DNA of 64,000 nucleotides from Nocardia niigatensis NBRC 100131 (GTDB taxonomy: Bacteria; Actinomycetota; Actinomycetes; Mycobacteriales; Mycobacteriaceae). The stretch covers positions 620,001 through 684,000 of the forward strand of contig NZ_BAGC01000043.1 of assembly GCF_000308655.1 (NCBI RefSeq). The letters run 5' to 3'. Made by a program: the position numbers and the translations under genes. The notes under the pieces are model-generated. The model saw only the letters and a list, made by a program, of their open reading frames with translations, was not told the origin of the DNA and did no database searches. Each line of letters starts with the position of its first letter. Position 1 is the stretch's first letter. Of the stretch, positions 17,060-25,724 are shown one piece after another.

Positions 17060-18658
17060 TCACACCTGCGCCGGGGCCGGGGCCGGGATGCGGGGTGCCC
17101 GAACCGGGTCGGTAGCGGCAGGTCCGGATGCCGAGGGGAGGGCGAAAGGCTCTCGTGCGGTGGCGGTTCGGCACGGACCTCCACCGGCGGTCCGGCCGGG
17201 TCTGATCCCGCCGTGCAGCACCGCCGACGCCGAGGGGACAGCCGGATGCGTCGTGGCGGGGTCCGGTGCGGGCGTCGCCGTTGTTTCCACAGCGAATTCA
17301 CGCATGGCGCGGGTGAATTCGGCGAGGAAGCGGTCCATCTCCACGGCGGGGAAGGAGGCGGGGAAGCGGGTGGAGAGGCGGAGGCCGTCGGCGGCTCGGA
17401 CGATCCAGAAGAAGACTTCGTCGGCGGAATAGGACTCGGCGCGGAGGGTGTGGCCGCGCAGGGATTGGACGAGTTCGTAGTCGGGCAGGACGCGGATGTC
17501 GAGGAAGGAGATGCCGAAGCGGGGGCGGTCGGTGCAGTCGAGGAGTTCCAGGACGCGGGTCCAGGTGGCGTCATTGGCGATTCGCGAGCGGCGCAGGACG
17601 GTGCGGGTGGATTCCAGGGCGCTGTCGGGGTCCAGGTCGGGGGCGAGGGTGATGTCGATGGGGACGACGTTCACGAACCAGCCCATGGATTCCAGCCAAC
17701 GCAGGTCGGTCCGGGTGGCGATGGGCATGATGGCGCGCAGCGAGATGTAGCCGAAGGTTCGGCGGTAGGCGATGGCCAGCGCGGTGAAGACGGCGACCGA
17801 AAGCCGGTGCCCGCGCTCGGTGACGGCCCGCTCGACGTGTTCGAGATCGCTGAGCGACATCAGTTTTCGTGACACGCTGGTCTGCACCCGGTCACCATCC
17901 GCGTCGCCGCCCGCGGTGATGGCGGGCTCGAAGCGCGGCAGCAGGCCGCCGGAGCCGTCCAGGAACCGCCGCCAGTAACGCACCGGCTCGCACTCGGTGG
18001 TGAGCGCGGCCGCGGTGCTGCGCTCCCACTGCGCGAAGTCCGCGGAGCTGCCGAAGGTAGGCGATTCGCGTACCGGCTCGCCTCCGGCGACCGCGCGGTA
18101 CAGAGTGCGCAGTTCCAGGATGACGATGGCCTGCGAGTAGGCGTCCATCACGGAGTGGTCGGCGGCGACCAGCACGGTGAAGTCGCCGGTGTCGGCGTGC
18201 TCCACGGTGGCCAGCAGGCAGTGCGGCCACTGCAGCGGCGAGAGCTGGAATTCCAGTGCGCTGGTTAGGTATTCGTTGATCTCCCGCGATCCGGTGATCC
18301 CGGGCACCGGCTCGCCGGTGACGGCGATATCGGCGGCGGCGATGATCAGGCGCTCCGGCTCGGGCGCGTCGTGACCCGCCAGGGTGGTGCGCAGGCCCTC
18401 GTGGCGGGCGTGCCACTGCCGCGCGGTCTCGCGCCAGTGCCCGGCGTCGAAGGGCGCGTCCATTTCGAAAATGGTTCCGATCCAGCGGCCCCGGCCCGGG
18501 CGCGGGTCGGCGGAGTCGGTGTCGCGGCAGTGCTGGACGTGCACGCTGGCCAGGGGCCGCTGGTCGGCGGCCCACTCGGACCCGGCGACCAGTTCGGCCC
18601 GCCACAGCGTGAGTGCGCCGGGGCGCACGGCGAATTCGGACAGGTGGGTGTAATCCAT
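17060..18658 (-). CDS. PapA-like condensation-domain acyltransferase
   Basis: 532 residues. A condensation-type acyltransferase with the HxxxD motif in VAADHSVMDAYSQ (His168, Asp172); later RAIMPIATRTDLRWLESMGW FVNVVPIDI-type landmarks resemble PapA proteins of mycobacterial sulfolipid, diacyltrehalose and GPL loci. The last ~95 residues are a Pro/Ala/Thr-rich tail not seen in the family and may be disordered or an extension by frameshift. ATG 18658 is chosen for the GAGGGAG site just upstream; an ATG five codons earlier (18673) is weaker. First enzyme of the cluster. Confidence 0.8.
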   Translation of the reverse strand: MDYTHLSEFAVRPGALTLWRAELVAGSEWAADQRPLASVHVQHCRDTDSADPRPGRGRWIGTIFEMDAPFDAGHWRETARQWHARHEGLRTTLAGHDAPEPERLIIAAADIAVTGEPVPGITGSREINEYLTSALEFQLSPLQWPHCLLATVEHADTGDFTVLVAADHSVMDAYSQAIVILELRTLYRAVAGGEPVRESPTFGSSADFAQWERSTAAALTTECEPVRYWRRFLDGSGGLLPRFEPAITAGGDADGDRVQTSVSRKLMSLSDLEHVERAVTERGHRLSVAVFTALAIAYRRTFGYISLRAIMPIATRTDLRWLESMGWFVNVVPIDITLAPDLDPDSALESTRTVLRRSRIANDATWTRVLELLDCTDRPRFGISFLDIRVLPDYELVQSLRGHTLRAESYSADEVFFWIVRAADGLRLSTRFPASFPAVEMDRFLAEFTRAMREFAVETTATPAPDPATTHPAVPSASAVLHGGIRPGRTAGGGPCRTATAREPFALPSASGPAATDPVRAPRIPAPAPAQV

Positions 18659-18836
18659 GACCGTCTCCCTCATCGAATTCCGCCGGTATCGGTACGGCCG
18701 TCAGATTTCCGTAAATAACTCACGGTGCGCGAAAACATCACGCTCTAAACGGTTTATAGGCCGACCGGCGAATTGGAAGCTATTGTTCTGAAGCGCACGC
18801 TGCCCCCGTTCGGCAGTGCAGCACGCGCAAGACCCC

Positions 18837-18855
18837 GCCCGCTGTGCGAGCGGGC
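18837..18855 (-). terminator. Hairpin directly after secreted-protein stop
   Basis: GCCCGCT (18837-18843) pairs with AGCGGGC (18849-18855), a perfect 7-bp stem with a 5-nt loop, immediately 3' of the TAA of the minus-strand secreted protein. Confidence 0.5.
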
Positions 18856-18856
18856 A

Positions 18857-19291
18857 TTACTTGCCGGAGGATCCCGCCCCGGCCGCGGCGCTGCCGGATC
18901 CCAGTGCCTGCGCGGCGGTTCCGCCCGCCTGCGCCGAACCACTGGCCGCACCGGATCCGGTGCCGAGCAGTCCCAGCTCCGAACCGGGTCCGGGAGGCAA
19001 TCCGGCCAGGCCGCCCACGGCGGAGCTGCCGGTGCCGAGCGCCCCGGCCAGTCCGGCGGCGGCGGAACTGCCGGTTCCAGCGGCGGCGCTACCGGCGCCC
19101 AGCTGCGGCAATATCGAGGTCTCAGGGGCCGGTCCGGTAGCACCGGCGGGGGCGGGAGAATCGCCGCCCGCCGGTGCGGCGGTAGCCAGGGCAGGCGCGA
19201 GAAGCGGCACGGCGATGTCCACGAGGACGAGCCCGGTGGCCGCACGAGCCGATCGGAGTGCGTTCAATTGCCTGATTCCTTTCACCTTCAT
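18857..19291 (-). CDS. Secreted Gly/Ala/Ser-rich low-complexity protein
   Basis: 144 residues from ATG 19291 (MKVKGIRQL). A signal peptide of ~37 residues ends at ATA-AP. The mature part is almost only Gly, Ala, Ser, Pro and Leu with loose repeats of the type GTGSSA-x-GLAG, and lacks cysteines and aromatic residues. It resembles small exported nocardial/mycobacterial structural or cell-surface proteins; no enzymatic function. It is the first gene upstream of the acyltransferase/export cluster but is separated by a hairpin and ~200 bp, so co-regulation is uncertain. Confidence 0.6.
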   Translation of the reverse strand: MKVKGIRQLNALRSARAATGLVLVDIAVPLLAPALATAAPAGGDSPAPAGATGPAPETSILPQLGAGSAAAGTGSSAAAGLAGALGTGSSAVGGLAGLPPGPGSELGLLGTGSGAASGSAQAGGTAAQALGSGSAAAGAGSSGK

Positions 19292-19619
19292 CAAGGCAAG
19301 CGCCGAGAACGGCGACTTGTGGGCAGGCCGACGGTGCGGCGGCGACACTGCCGAGAACGGCACCCGACGGGGGCGAATCCCTCTTCATCCATCGGTGGTC
19401 GATACGACCTGCGTAACAAGAAAAACATCAACATTCTGATTGCGCAACATGCCTAAGTGCAAACAATTGGTTAACGAACTGTTCTCACACCATTCGACTG
19501 TGCTTCAGGCCACTACACCACTGAAATTGGCCTCCACTTCACTTTTCCCGGAGGCCACGGGGCCGGCGGGATCGAAAACGAGTTGCTCGCGGGTGCCCGG
19601 TTTCTGAGATCCTGAGCTG
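19292..19619. other. Divergent promoter region
   Basis: No gene seen. It separates the divergent secreted-protein and Mut7-C genes. The part 19400-19520 is notably A/T-rich (for example AACAATTGGTTAACGAACTG), as expected for promoters in a GC-rich genome. No clear operator palindrome. Confidence 0.4.
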
Positions 19620-20330
19620 GTGAACGCTGGGGAAATCACCGTCGAGTTCGCGCCGGAGCTGCGGGTGTTCGTCGGTCAGCGCAACGGCGCGCCGGTCCGG
19701 GTGGACGGCACGTCGACGCTGGGGCATGTGGTGGAGTCGTTGGGCGTGCCGCTCACCGAGGTGGGCACGCTGCTGGTCAACGCGGAACCGGTTGCGGCCG
19801 GACACATTCCACGCGACGGCGAGACGGTCACCGTAGCCGCCGTGACCCGCCCCCAGCCCAGCCCCGAACCGCTGCGCTTCCTGCTGGACATCCATCTCGG
19901 CACGCTGGCCCGGCGCCTGCGCCTGCTGGGCATCGACGCGGCATACGAGAACCCGGATATCGGCGACGCCGCGCTCGCGGCCCGTTCCGCCGCCGAACGC
20001 CGGGTCCTGCTGTCCCGCGATCGCGGCCTGCTGCGCCGTCGCGAAATCTACTCCGGCGCCTACGTTTACAGCCATCATCCGGCCGAGCAGCTGGACGACG
20101 TACTGTCCCGCTTCGCCCCGCGCCTGGCGCCGTGGACCCGCTGCACCTCCTGCAACGGCGCGCTGCGCCCCGCCGATCGCGAGGCGATCCGCGACCGCCT
20201 GCCGGACAACACGGGTGAGAGCTACGACTCCTTCGCCCAGTGCGTCGACTGTGGCCAGACCTACTGGAAGGGCGCGCATCATGCCCGGCTGGACGCCATC
20301 GTCGCGGACGCATTGGCCAAATTCGCCTGA
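19620..20330 (+). CDS. Mut7-C RNase-domain protein with ubiquitin-like N-terminus
   Basis: 236 residues. Residues ~1-78 are a ubiquitin/ThiS-like beta-grasp domain (VEFAPELRVFV, VTVAAVTR). Residues ~86-150 match the PIN-like Mut7-C domain: FLLDIHLGTLARRLRLLGID and VLLSRDRGLLRR with conserved acidic residues. A zinc ribbon follows: CTSCNGAL and CVDCGQTYWKG. The family is widespread in actinobacteria and predicted to act on RNA. The start is GTG 19620. Monocistronic; followed by a degraded hydrolase. Confidence 0.88.
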   Translation: MNAGEITVEFAPELRVFVGQRNGAPVRVDGTSTLGHVVESLGVPLTEVGTLLVNAEPVAAGHIPRDGETVTVAAVTRPQPSPEPLRFLLDIHLGTLARRLRLLGIDAAYENPDIGDAALAARSAAERRVLLSRDRGLLRRREIYSGAYVYSHHPAEQLDDVLSRFAPRLAPWTRCTSCNGALRPADREAIRDRLPDNTGESYDSFAQCVDCGQTYWKGAHHARLDAIVADALAKFA

Positions 20331-20376
20331 TTCGGCGCGCCGATCGTGTGCTGCGCGACTCTCATCACACTCACTG

Positions 20377-20858
20377 TGACCAGCCAGTCTCACGAGCTGC
20401 CCGGTGTCGGGAACGGAGAAACCCCGCTGACCAGCGGCATCGACGCCAATCCCGGCATGTACAACCGGCTCGCGCAGCGGGCCGGTCAGGGCTTCGCGGT
20501 GACGATCCCCTCGGAGTGGTTCAACTCACCGGCCTGCGTGCCGGCCGCGCCGGCCCGGCCCTGGCGAGCTGGCAGAACCCGAATGTGAACTCGCCGCTCT
20601 TCGGCAAGGTCGATCTGTCCGCACCATCTTCGCCGGGCACTCCGCGAGCGGAGCCGCCGCGCAGCAGATCGGCTCGGTGCTGCCCCCGGTCGCGGGACTG
20701 ATCGATCCCGCCCTGCATGTCGCGGGTGTGCCGGCCATCGAGCCCGCCCGGCCGCGAAGCAGTTCTTCGTCGGCCCGGACCGGCTGCCGCCCTACGACAG
20801 GACGTACTTCAGCGTCGAACGCCATACGCGCGCGGGCGGCGGTCCGCTGCGGGCCTAG
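20377..20858 (+). pseudogene. Degraded alpha/beta hydrolase with several frameshifts
   Basis: Pieces of one hydrolase appear in different frames: NPGMYNRLAQRAGQGFAVTI, then ASWQNPNVNSPLFGKVDL, then RTIFAGHSASGAAAQQIGS (nucleophile elbow GHSASG), then AKQFFVGPDRLPPYDRTYFS ending at TAG 20856-20858. At least three frame changes are needed to join them. The pieces are in family order (dienelactone hydrolase/chlorophyllase-like), so this is a decayed gene and not a set of small genes. Confidence 0.75.
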
Positions 20859-21367
20859 CGCGCGCGGGCGGCCGCCGCGGCGGCATCGAGGCGCGCGCCC
20901 AGGGCCTTGACCTGGTCGCGCAGTGTCTCGATGTCCTCGATCGGGACCCCGACGAGATCCACCACGGTGCGGATCATCTCCTGTGCGCCGTGTTGGAGTT
21001 GGCGACTGGCGTCGGTGGCGTGCAGCACCACCGCGCGGCCGTCGGTGGCGCTGCGGACACTCTCGACCAGGCCGCGCGACTGTAATCGCTGAACCAGAGG
21101 GGAGAGCGTGCCGTAGTCGAGATGCACCTGTTCACCGAGGTCCTTCATGGTGATGCCGGGCCGTTCCCACAGCGCCAGCAGCACCAGGTACTGCGGGTAG
21201 GTCAGGTTCATGTCGTCCAGGAACGGCCGGTAGGCGGCGGTCATGGATCGCGACGTGGAGTACAGCGCGAAGCACAACTGGGCGTTGAGCGACAGCAGTG
21301 CGTAGTCGATCTCCTCGTCCGCTCCGGCCCGTTGCCCATCGGGTGCGGAAGGCGGATGTTCTTGCAT
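20855..21367 (-). CDS. OhrR-like MarR-family regulator
   Basis: 170 residues. LCFALYSTSRSMTAAYRPFL DDMNLTYPQYLVLLALWE-type sequence is the OhrR hallmark; Cys32 is at the position of the peroxide-sensing cysteine. The winged HTH follows (MKDLGEQVHLDYGTLSPLVQ). OhrR proteins are de-repressed by organic or lipid hydroperoxides. There is no Ohr peroxidase next to it. Instead its ATG overlaps the aminotransferase stop by one base (TAATG), placing it as the last gene of a biosynthetic operon that it may control. Confidence 0.88.
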   Translation of the reverse strand: MQEHPPSAPDGQRAGADEEIDYALLSLNAQLCFALYSTSRSMTAAYRPFLDDMNLTYPQYLVLLALWERPGITMKDLGEQVHLDYGTLSPLVQRLQSRGLVESVRSATDGRAVVLHATDASRQLQHGAQEMIRTVVDLVGVPIEDIETLRDQVKALGARLDAAAAAARAR

Positions 21368-22371
21368 TACTGCACTGTACTGCGGACCGTGTCCAGCACG
21401 GCGTCGGTGGCCGCGCGATCGCCGACCGTGATGCGGATACCGGTGGGATATGCCTTGACGTGGATGTCCGCGCCCGCCAGCGCGGTTGCCACCCGATCGG
21501 CCTCGCCGCCGGACAGCGTGAGATAGGAGAAATTGGCGTAGCTGTCGGGCACGCACAGGCCGAGTTCGCGCAGTCCGGCGGTGAGATGGTCGCGCTGCTC
21601 GCCCAGCGCCGCCACCCGCGCCTCGATCTCGGCCTCCGCCTCGTAGCAGGCCCGCACGGCCACCTCGGCCAGCGTGGTCATGCCGAACGGCAACTGCCAG
21701 CGGGCAATGCGGTCGATGAGTTCCGGTGCGCCCAGCGCGTAGCCGACGCGCAGCGCCGCCAGGCCGTACGCCTTCGAAAAGGTGCGCAGGACGAGCAGAT
21801 TCGGGTGCCGGTCCAGCAGGGCGAAGACATCGATGCGGTCCGTCGCGGCGACGAAATCCACATACGCCTCGTCCAGGACGACGGTGATCTCCGCCGGGAT
21901 CTCATGCAGGAATGCCTCGAAATCATTGGCGGGAACCAGGGTTCCGGTGGGATTGTGCGGGCTGCACACCACCAGGAGCCGGGTCCGTTCGGTCACCGCG
22001 GCGGCCAGCGCCGCCAGATCCTGACGGCCCGCGCCGGTGAGCGGCACGGTGACCGGCAGCCCGCCCGCCATGCTCGTCAGGATCGGGAATCCGTCGAAGG
22101 TGGGCGTCGCCATCACGACTTCGGCAGCGCCGGAACCGAATTCCTGGACGATGTGCATGATCACGCCGGTCGCGCCCGCGCCCACCACGATGCGATCGGG
22201 CTCGCAGCCGAGTCGGGCGGCGATCAGCCGCGGCAGTCGCTGCGGCAGGAATTCCGGATAGCGATTGGCCGAGGCCAGGGCGGCACTGAGCGCCCGTTGC
22301 ACCGAGGGGGGTGGCCCGTACGGAATCTCGTTGAGCTGCAGCCGATGTCCGGCCGTGATCAGCGGACTCAT
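21367..22371 (-). CDS. HisC-like PLP-dependent aminotransferase
   Basis: 334 residues, class I/II fold type I. CSPHNPTGTLV (Asn140), VVLDEAYVDF (Asp167, Tyr170) and Lys200 in RTFSKAYGLAALRVGY are the cofactor-binding residues of the HisC/Pat group (histidinol-phosphate or aromatic aminotransferases). The location among a KASIII-like enzyme, an SRPBCC protein and a ThDP enzyme argues for a dedicated biosynthetic role and not histidine synthesis. Only 13 bp separate it from the upstream gene. Confidence 0.9.
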   Translation of the reverse strand: MSPLITAGHRLQLNEIPYGPPPSVQRALSAALASANRYPEFLPQRLPRLIAARLGCEPDRIVVGAGATGVIMHIVQEFGSGAAEVVMATPTFDGFPILTSMAGGLPVTVPLTGAGRQDLAALAAAVTERTRLLVVCSPHNPTGTLVPANDFEAFLHEIPAEITVVLDEAYVDFVAATDRIDVFALLDRHPNLLVLRTFSKAYGLAALRVGYALGAPELIDRIARWQLPFGMTTLAEVAVRACYEAEAEIEARVAALGEQRDHLTAGLRELGLCVPDSYANFSYLTLSGGEADRVATALAGADIHVKAYPTGIRITVGDRAATDAVLDTVRSTVQ

Positions 22372-22384
22372 CGCGGCCGGCCCC

Positions 22385-23395
22385 TCAACGCCCGCCCCAG
22401 CGGACGGCGGCGGCCCCGGCGAAATCGCCCGCGTGCGCGAAGCCCGCGAGCATCACCAGCGAACCGGCCGGCACCCGGCCCTCGTCCACCGCCCGGTCGA
22501 AGGTGACGGGAATGCCCGCACCGAAAAGGTTTCCGCAGTCGTCGAAGGTGTCCGGGTGGCGTTCGGCGGGCAGTTGCAGGGCGTCGCGCCAGTTGCGCAG
22601 GAAGGCGCGGTTGGGCTGATTGGTGACCAGCAGATCCAGCTCCCGGGAGGACACGCCGAGGCGCCCGCACACCGCGTTCGCGACCTCGGGCACCAGGCGG
22701 TTGCCGCGCTGCAGCACCTTGGCGATCTTGGATTCGGTGAAACCCACGTGCATCTGGCCGGATCCGGCCTCCCAGTAGCGGCGCGGGGGGTCGGCGATGA
22801 CGGTCATCTGCCCGGAGAACTCGGGCAGATGCCGGGTCTCGATATCGAGGATCGGCGAATCACCGGACTTCACCAGCAGTCCCGCGCCCGCGCCGTCGCC
22901 CGGGATGGCGGCCTGTGCCTTGCCGCGGACCTGCTCCTGGGTGAAGACCTGGCCGGCGACATTCTGGATGGTCACCACCAGCGCGGAGCGGGCGTCGGAG
23001 GAGAGCAGGATCTGGCGGGCCAGTTTCATGCCGTAGACGAAGGACGCGCAGCCGCCGTTGTGCAGGTCGATCAGCCACTCGGGCGCGATGCCCAGGCGGG
23101 CGGCCACATCGCCGCCGCTGCCGACGATGCCGATGTCGGGGAGCTGGGTGTGCACGATGAGAACATCGATGTCGCGCAACGCATCCCGGCCCTGCCGGGC
23201 CAGGATCGGGGCCACGGCCCGCTCGGCCATATCGGCGGGCGTTTCACCGGGAGCGATGTGATGACGGAACTTGGGGGCCTTGAACATGAAGTTCGAGGTG
23301 ACCTCGTCCGGATCCGCGTATTGCGCGAAATAATCTGCGGGGACGATGTTCTCGGGCAGGTATCCGGCGACGTCGATCAGGCTGACGGTGCTCAT
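22385..23395 (-). CDS. KASIII-like (FabH-type) condensing enzyme or acyltransferase with altered triad
   Basis: 336 residues, thiolase fold. Cys116 in NGGCASFVYG is the nucleophile. Where FabH has HQAN, this protein has NQPN (259-262), so the catalytic His is Asn; the third residue is kept as Asn289 in CGNLFGAG. FabH-like enzymes with a changed His often do not decarboxylate malonyl-ACP and instead transfer or ligate acyl groups. The start, ATG 23395, follows the SRPBCC stop by 2 bp. Probably joins an acyl group to a substrate from the neighbouring ThDP enzyme or aminotransferase (inference). Confidence 0.85.
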   Translation of the reverse strand: MSTVSLIDVAGYLPENIVPADYFAQYADPDEVTSNFMFKAPKFRHHIAPGETPADMAERAVAPILARQGRDALRDIDVLIVHTQLPDIGIVGSGGDVAARLGIAPEWLIDLHNGGCASFVYGMKLARQILLSSDARSALVVTIQNVAGQVFTQEQVRGKAQAAIPGDGAGAGLLVKSGDSPILDIETRHLPEFSGQMTVIADPPRRYWEAGSGQMHVGFTESKIAKVLQRGNRLVPEVANAVCGRLGVSSRELDLLVTNQPNRAFLRNWRDALQLPAERHPDTFDDCGNLFGAGIPVTFDRAVDEGRVPAGSLVMLAGFAHAGDFAGAAAVRWGGR

Positions 23396-23397
23396 GC

Positions 23398-24057
23398 TCA
23401 GGCCATCCATTCCGGCTTGATCGGCTGCCCGGCGGCGTGCCGATGTTCGCAGATCGCTTTGAGATTGCGCAGTTCCAGCAGGTGCCCGGCGGCGAAGAGG
23501 TGCCAGAAGTCGCCCACCCAGACCGGGCGGCCGGGCGGCTCGGTCTCGGGGTAGCCGTTGTCCTCGTAGAACGGGTGACGGCAATTGGTCCAGGTGACAA
23601 CGGAACCCGGCTTGTTCAGCACCAGTTGCGCGTCCACGACCCGCATCAGGTAGATCATCCACAGGTGGTCGGCCTGGTCCCAGGCGCAGTGGTAGTCCAC
23701 GGTGCGGGCGTCTGGGTTGGCGACCGTGCGGGTGTAGATGCGGGTGTGCGAGCCGATGCGGTCGTCCGACACCCAGACCTCGGGATCCTCGGTGCGCTCG
23801 AAACCCCGCATGCTGTAGGTCCATTCGCACAGGCTGCGGGTGTCGGCCAGATAGCCGTACACCTCGTCCGGTGGGGCTGCGATGAATTCGGTGACGGTGC
23901 AGTAGTCGCCATAGATCTCGTCGTGCGGGTACACGGCACGGGTCATGTCGAGCACCAGTGGCATGCCCTCCTTGAGGGCCATGGTCTCGATGCGGTACAC
24001 GCCCGGGATATCCAGATCCGGGACTTCGATCGGCTCGTCGTGGACGGTCTCGGTCAT
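23398..24057 (-). CDS. SRPBCC-family protein
   Basis: 219 residues. CTVTEFIAAPPDEVYGYLAD TRSLCEWTYSM-type opening is the START/SRPBCC pattern; the rest forms the hydrophobic-cavity fold (TVDYHCAW, VVTWTNCRHPFY). Such proteins bind or cyclise hydrophobic intermediates (aromatase/cyclases, lipid carriers). ATG 24057 overlaps the ThDP-enzyme stop as ATGA. It may act as cyclase or chaperone for the operon product. No catalytic residue can be assigned. Confidence 0.82.
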   Translation of the reverse strand: MTETVHDEPIEVPDLDIPGVYRIETMALKEGMPLVLDMTRAVYPHDEIYGDYCTVTEFIAAPPDEVYGYLADTRSLCEWTYSMRGFERTEDPEVWVSDDRIGSHTRIYTRTVANPDARTVDYHCAWDQADHLWMIYLMRVVDAQLVLNKPGSVVTWTNCRHPFYEDNGYPETEPPGRPVWVGDFWHLFAAGHLLELRNLKAICEHRHAAGQPIKPEWMA

Positions 24058-25724
24058 GCGAGGGACTCCTTCAGGAAGGGGGCGAAGGGTGGGATTTCGT
24101 CTGGGTCGCAATGCAGTTCGATGAACGCGGGCCCCGCTATCGCCCGCGACTTGTCCAGGGCGTTCTCGAATTCCGATAGCGTGCGGGCCGTCCAGGCCGG
24201 CAGCTCCGGGAACATGGCCGCGACGCCGGCCCCGATCTCCGCCGCCCGGAACCGATTGAAGCTGTACTCGCCGGAGTAGAAGACCTGCTCCCGCGTCACG
24301 CACATGGCGTGCGCGTTGTTGTTGAACACCACGAAGGTCACCGGCACCGAGTACTCGACAGCCGTGTGCACCTCGTGGCCGTGCATGAAATACGCGCCGT
24401 CCCCGGCGATCACGACGGTTCGTCGCCCCCGTCCCAGCGCGCACCCGATCCCCGCCCCGAACGAATACCCCATCCCGCCCATGCCGAGCGCGATGAGAAA
24501 CCGCCCGTCCTCGGGGACGCGCAGATGGTGCACGACCGCGGCCCCGGTGTTCCCGGCGTCCGCGATCACATCGGTGCCCGGCTCCAACGCCGCCTCGAGG
24601 GCAGCGACCGCCGGCCGGTACCGGACTCCCGGCCCGGACGCGACCGGCACGACCAGCTCCGCGATTGCACCAGGATTCAGTTGCGCGCCTGTGTATTTCG
24701 CGCCGATCGCAAGGGCGGCCAGACCCCGCAGGGCAGCGGACAGTGGCCCACGCGCCTCGGCATGGACCGGCACGAACGGCTGCTCCGCGCCGAGGTACGC
24801 CACGCGTGGGCAGGCGGCGAGGGCCGCATCCAATCCCGACCGCGCGGTCATGGACAGCGGCGCGCCCACCAGCACGCACAGCTCCGCCTCCGCGACGAGC
24901 CGGGGCGCGTGCGGATGCCCCATCACCCCGACGACTCCGGCGAAGCGGGCCTCCCGATTCGGGAAGGCGTCCTTGGCATCCGGCGTCACCAGCACGGTGG
25001 CATCCAGCGCCCGCACCACCTCCGCCAGTTCGGCACGCGCATCGGCCGCGCCGACCTCGGGTCCGGCGATGACAACCACCCGACTCCGGGCGGGAGTACC
25101 GGCGATCAACGCCGCCATCTCCGCCGGCAACGCCGGCTCAGCGGCCGGTTCGAATCGCGGACTCGCTGCCGGGGTGGCAGGGCTCGGTACCGAGGCTGCT
25201 TGAACGTCCTTGGGGAGCAACAGGACTGCGGGGCCGCCGGACAGTGCCGCCTCGATGGCGCTGTCGAGGGCCGCAGAGATGTCCTCGGGGCGAGTGACTT
25301 TGACGCAGTGACGGGAGACCGCGGTGAAGAGCCGTTCGGCGTCGAGGCGGCCGGGGTGGCCGCTGGTGTCCTGGAAGGCGCCGCGGCCTTCGAGGGTGGT
25401 CGGGGGTTGACCGACCAGGGCCAGGACGGGGACCCGGGAGTCGAAGGATTCGGTGAGGGCGGCGAGCAGGTTCATGGCGCCGCCGCCGGAGGTGGCCGCG
25501 ACCACGCCGAGGCGGGTGGTGGCGCGGGCGTAGCCGTCCGCCATGGTGGCCGCGCCGAATTCGTGTTTGGCGATGATGCCGGTGAGGGCGGGGCGGCGGT
25601 GGAGGGCGTCGTAGAGGTCCTCGATATTGGCGCCGCCCACGCCGAAGACGTGGTCGGTGTGGACCGCGATCCGCTCGGCGATGAGGTCGGCCACGGTTCG
25701 GAATTCGGGCTCGCTCTGGGACAC
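24054..25724 (-). CDS. Thiamine-diphosphate-dependent enzyme, acetolactate-synthase-like
   Basis: 556 residues, three-domain ALS/decarboxylase fold. Catalytic Glu55 is in IIAKHEFGAATMADGYARA; the ThDP/Mg motif starts GDGAYF (441) and ends NNN (468-470). It lacks the regulatory partner and FAD landmarks of true acetolactate synthase, so a decarboxylase or carboligase role in secondary metabolism is likely. The GTG at 25724 (VSQSEPEF) is preferred for start by family length and the preceding GGGGGA; ATG 25778 would add 18 residues without an RBS. It heads the operon. Confidence 0.87.
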   Translation of the reverse strand: MSQSEPEFRTVADLIAERIAVHTDHVFGVGGANIEDLYDALHRRPALTGIIAKHEFGAATMADGYARATTRLGVVAATSGGGAMNLLAALTESFDSRVPVLALVGQPPTTLEGRGAFQDTSGHPGRLDAERLFTAVSRHCVKVTRPEDISAALDSAIEAALSGGPAVLLLPKDVQAASVPSPATPAASPRFEPAAEPALPAEMAALIAGTPARSRVVVIAGPEVGAADARAELAEVVRALDATVLVTPDAKDAFPNREARFAGVVGVMGHPHAPRLVAEAELCVLVGAPLSMTARSGLDAALAACPRVAYLGAEQPFVPVHAEARGPLSAALRGLAALAIGAKYTGAQLNPGAIAELVVPVASGPGVRYRPAVAALEAALEPGTDVIADAGNTGAAVVHHLRVPEDGRFLIALGMGGMGYSFGAGIGCALGRGRRTVVIAGDGAYFMHGHEVHTAVEYSVPVTFVVFNNNAHAMCVTREQVFYSGEYSFNRFRAAEIGAGVAAMFPELPAWTARTLSEFENALDKSRAIAGPAFIELHCDPDEIPPFAPFLKESLA

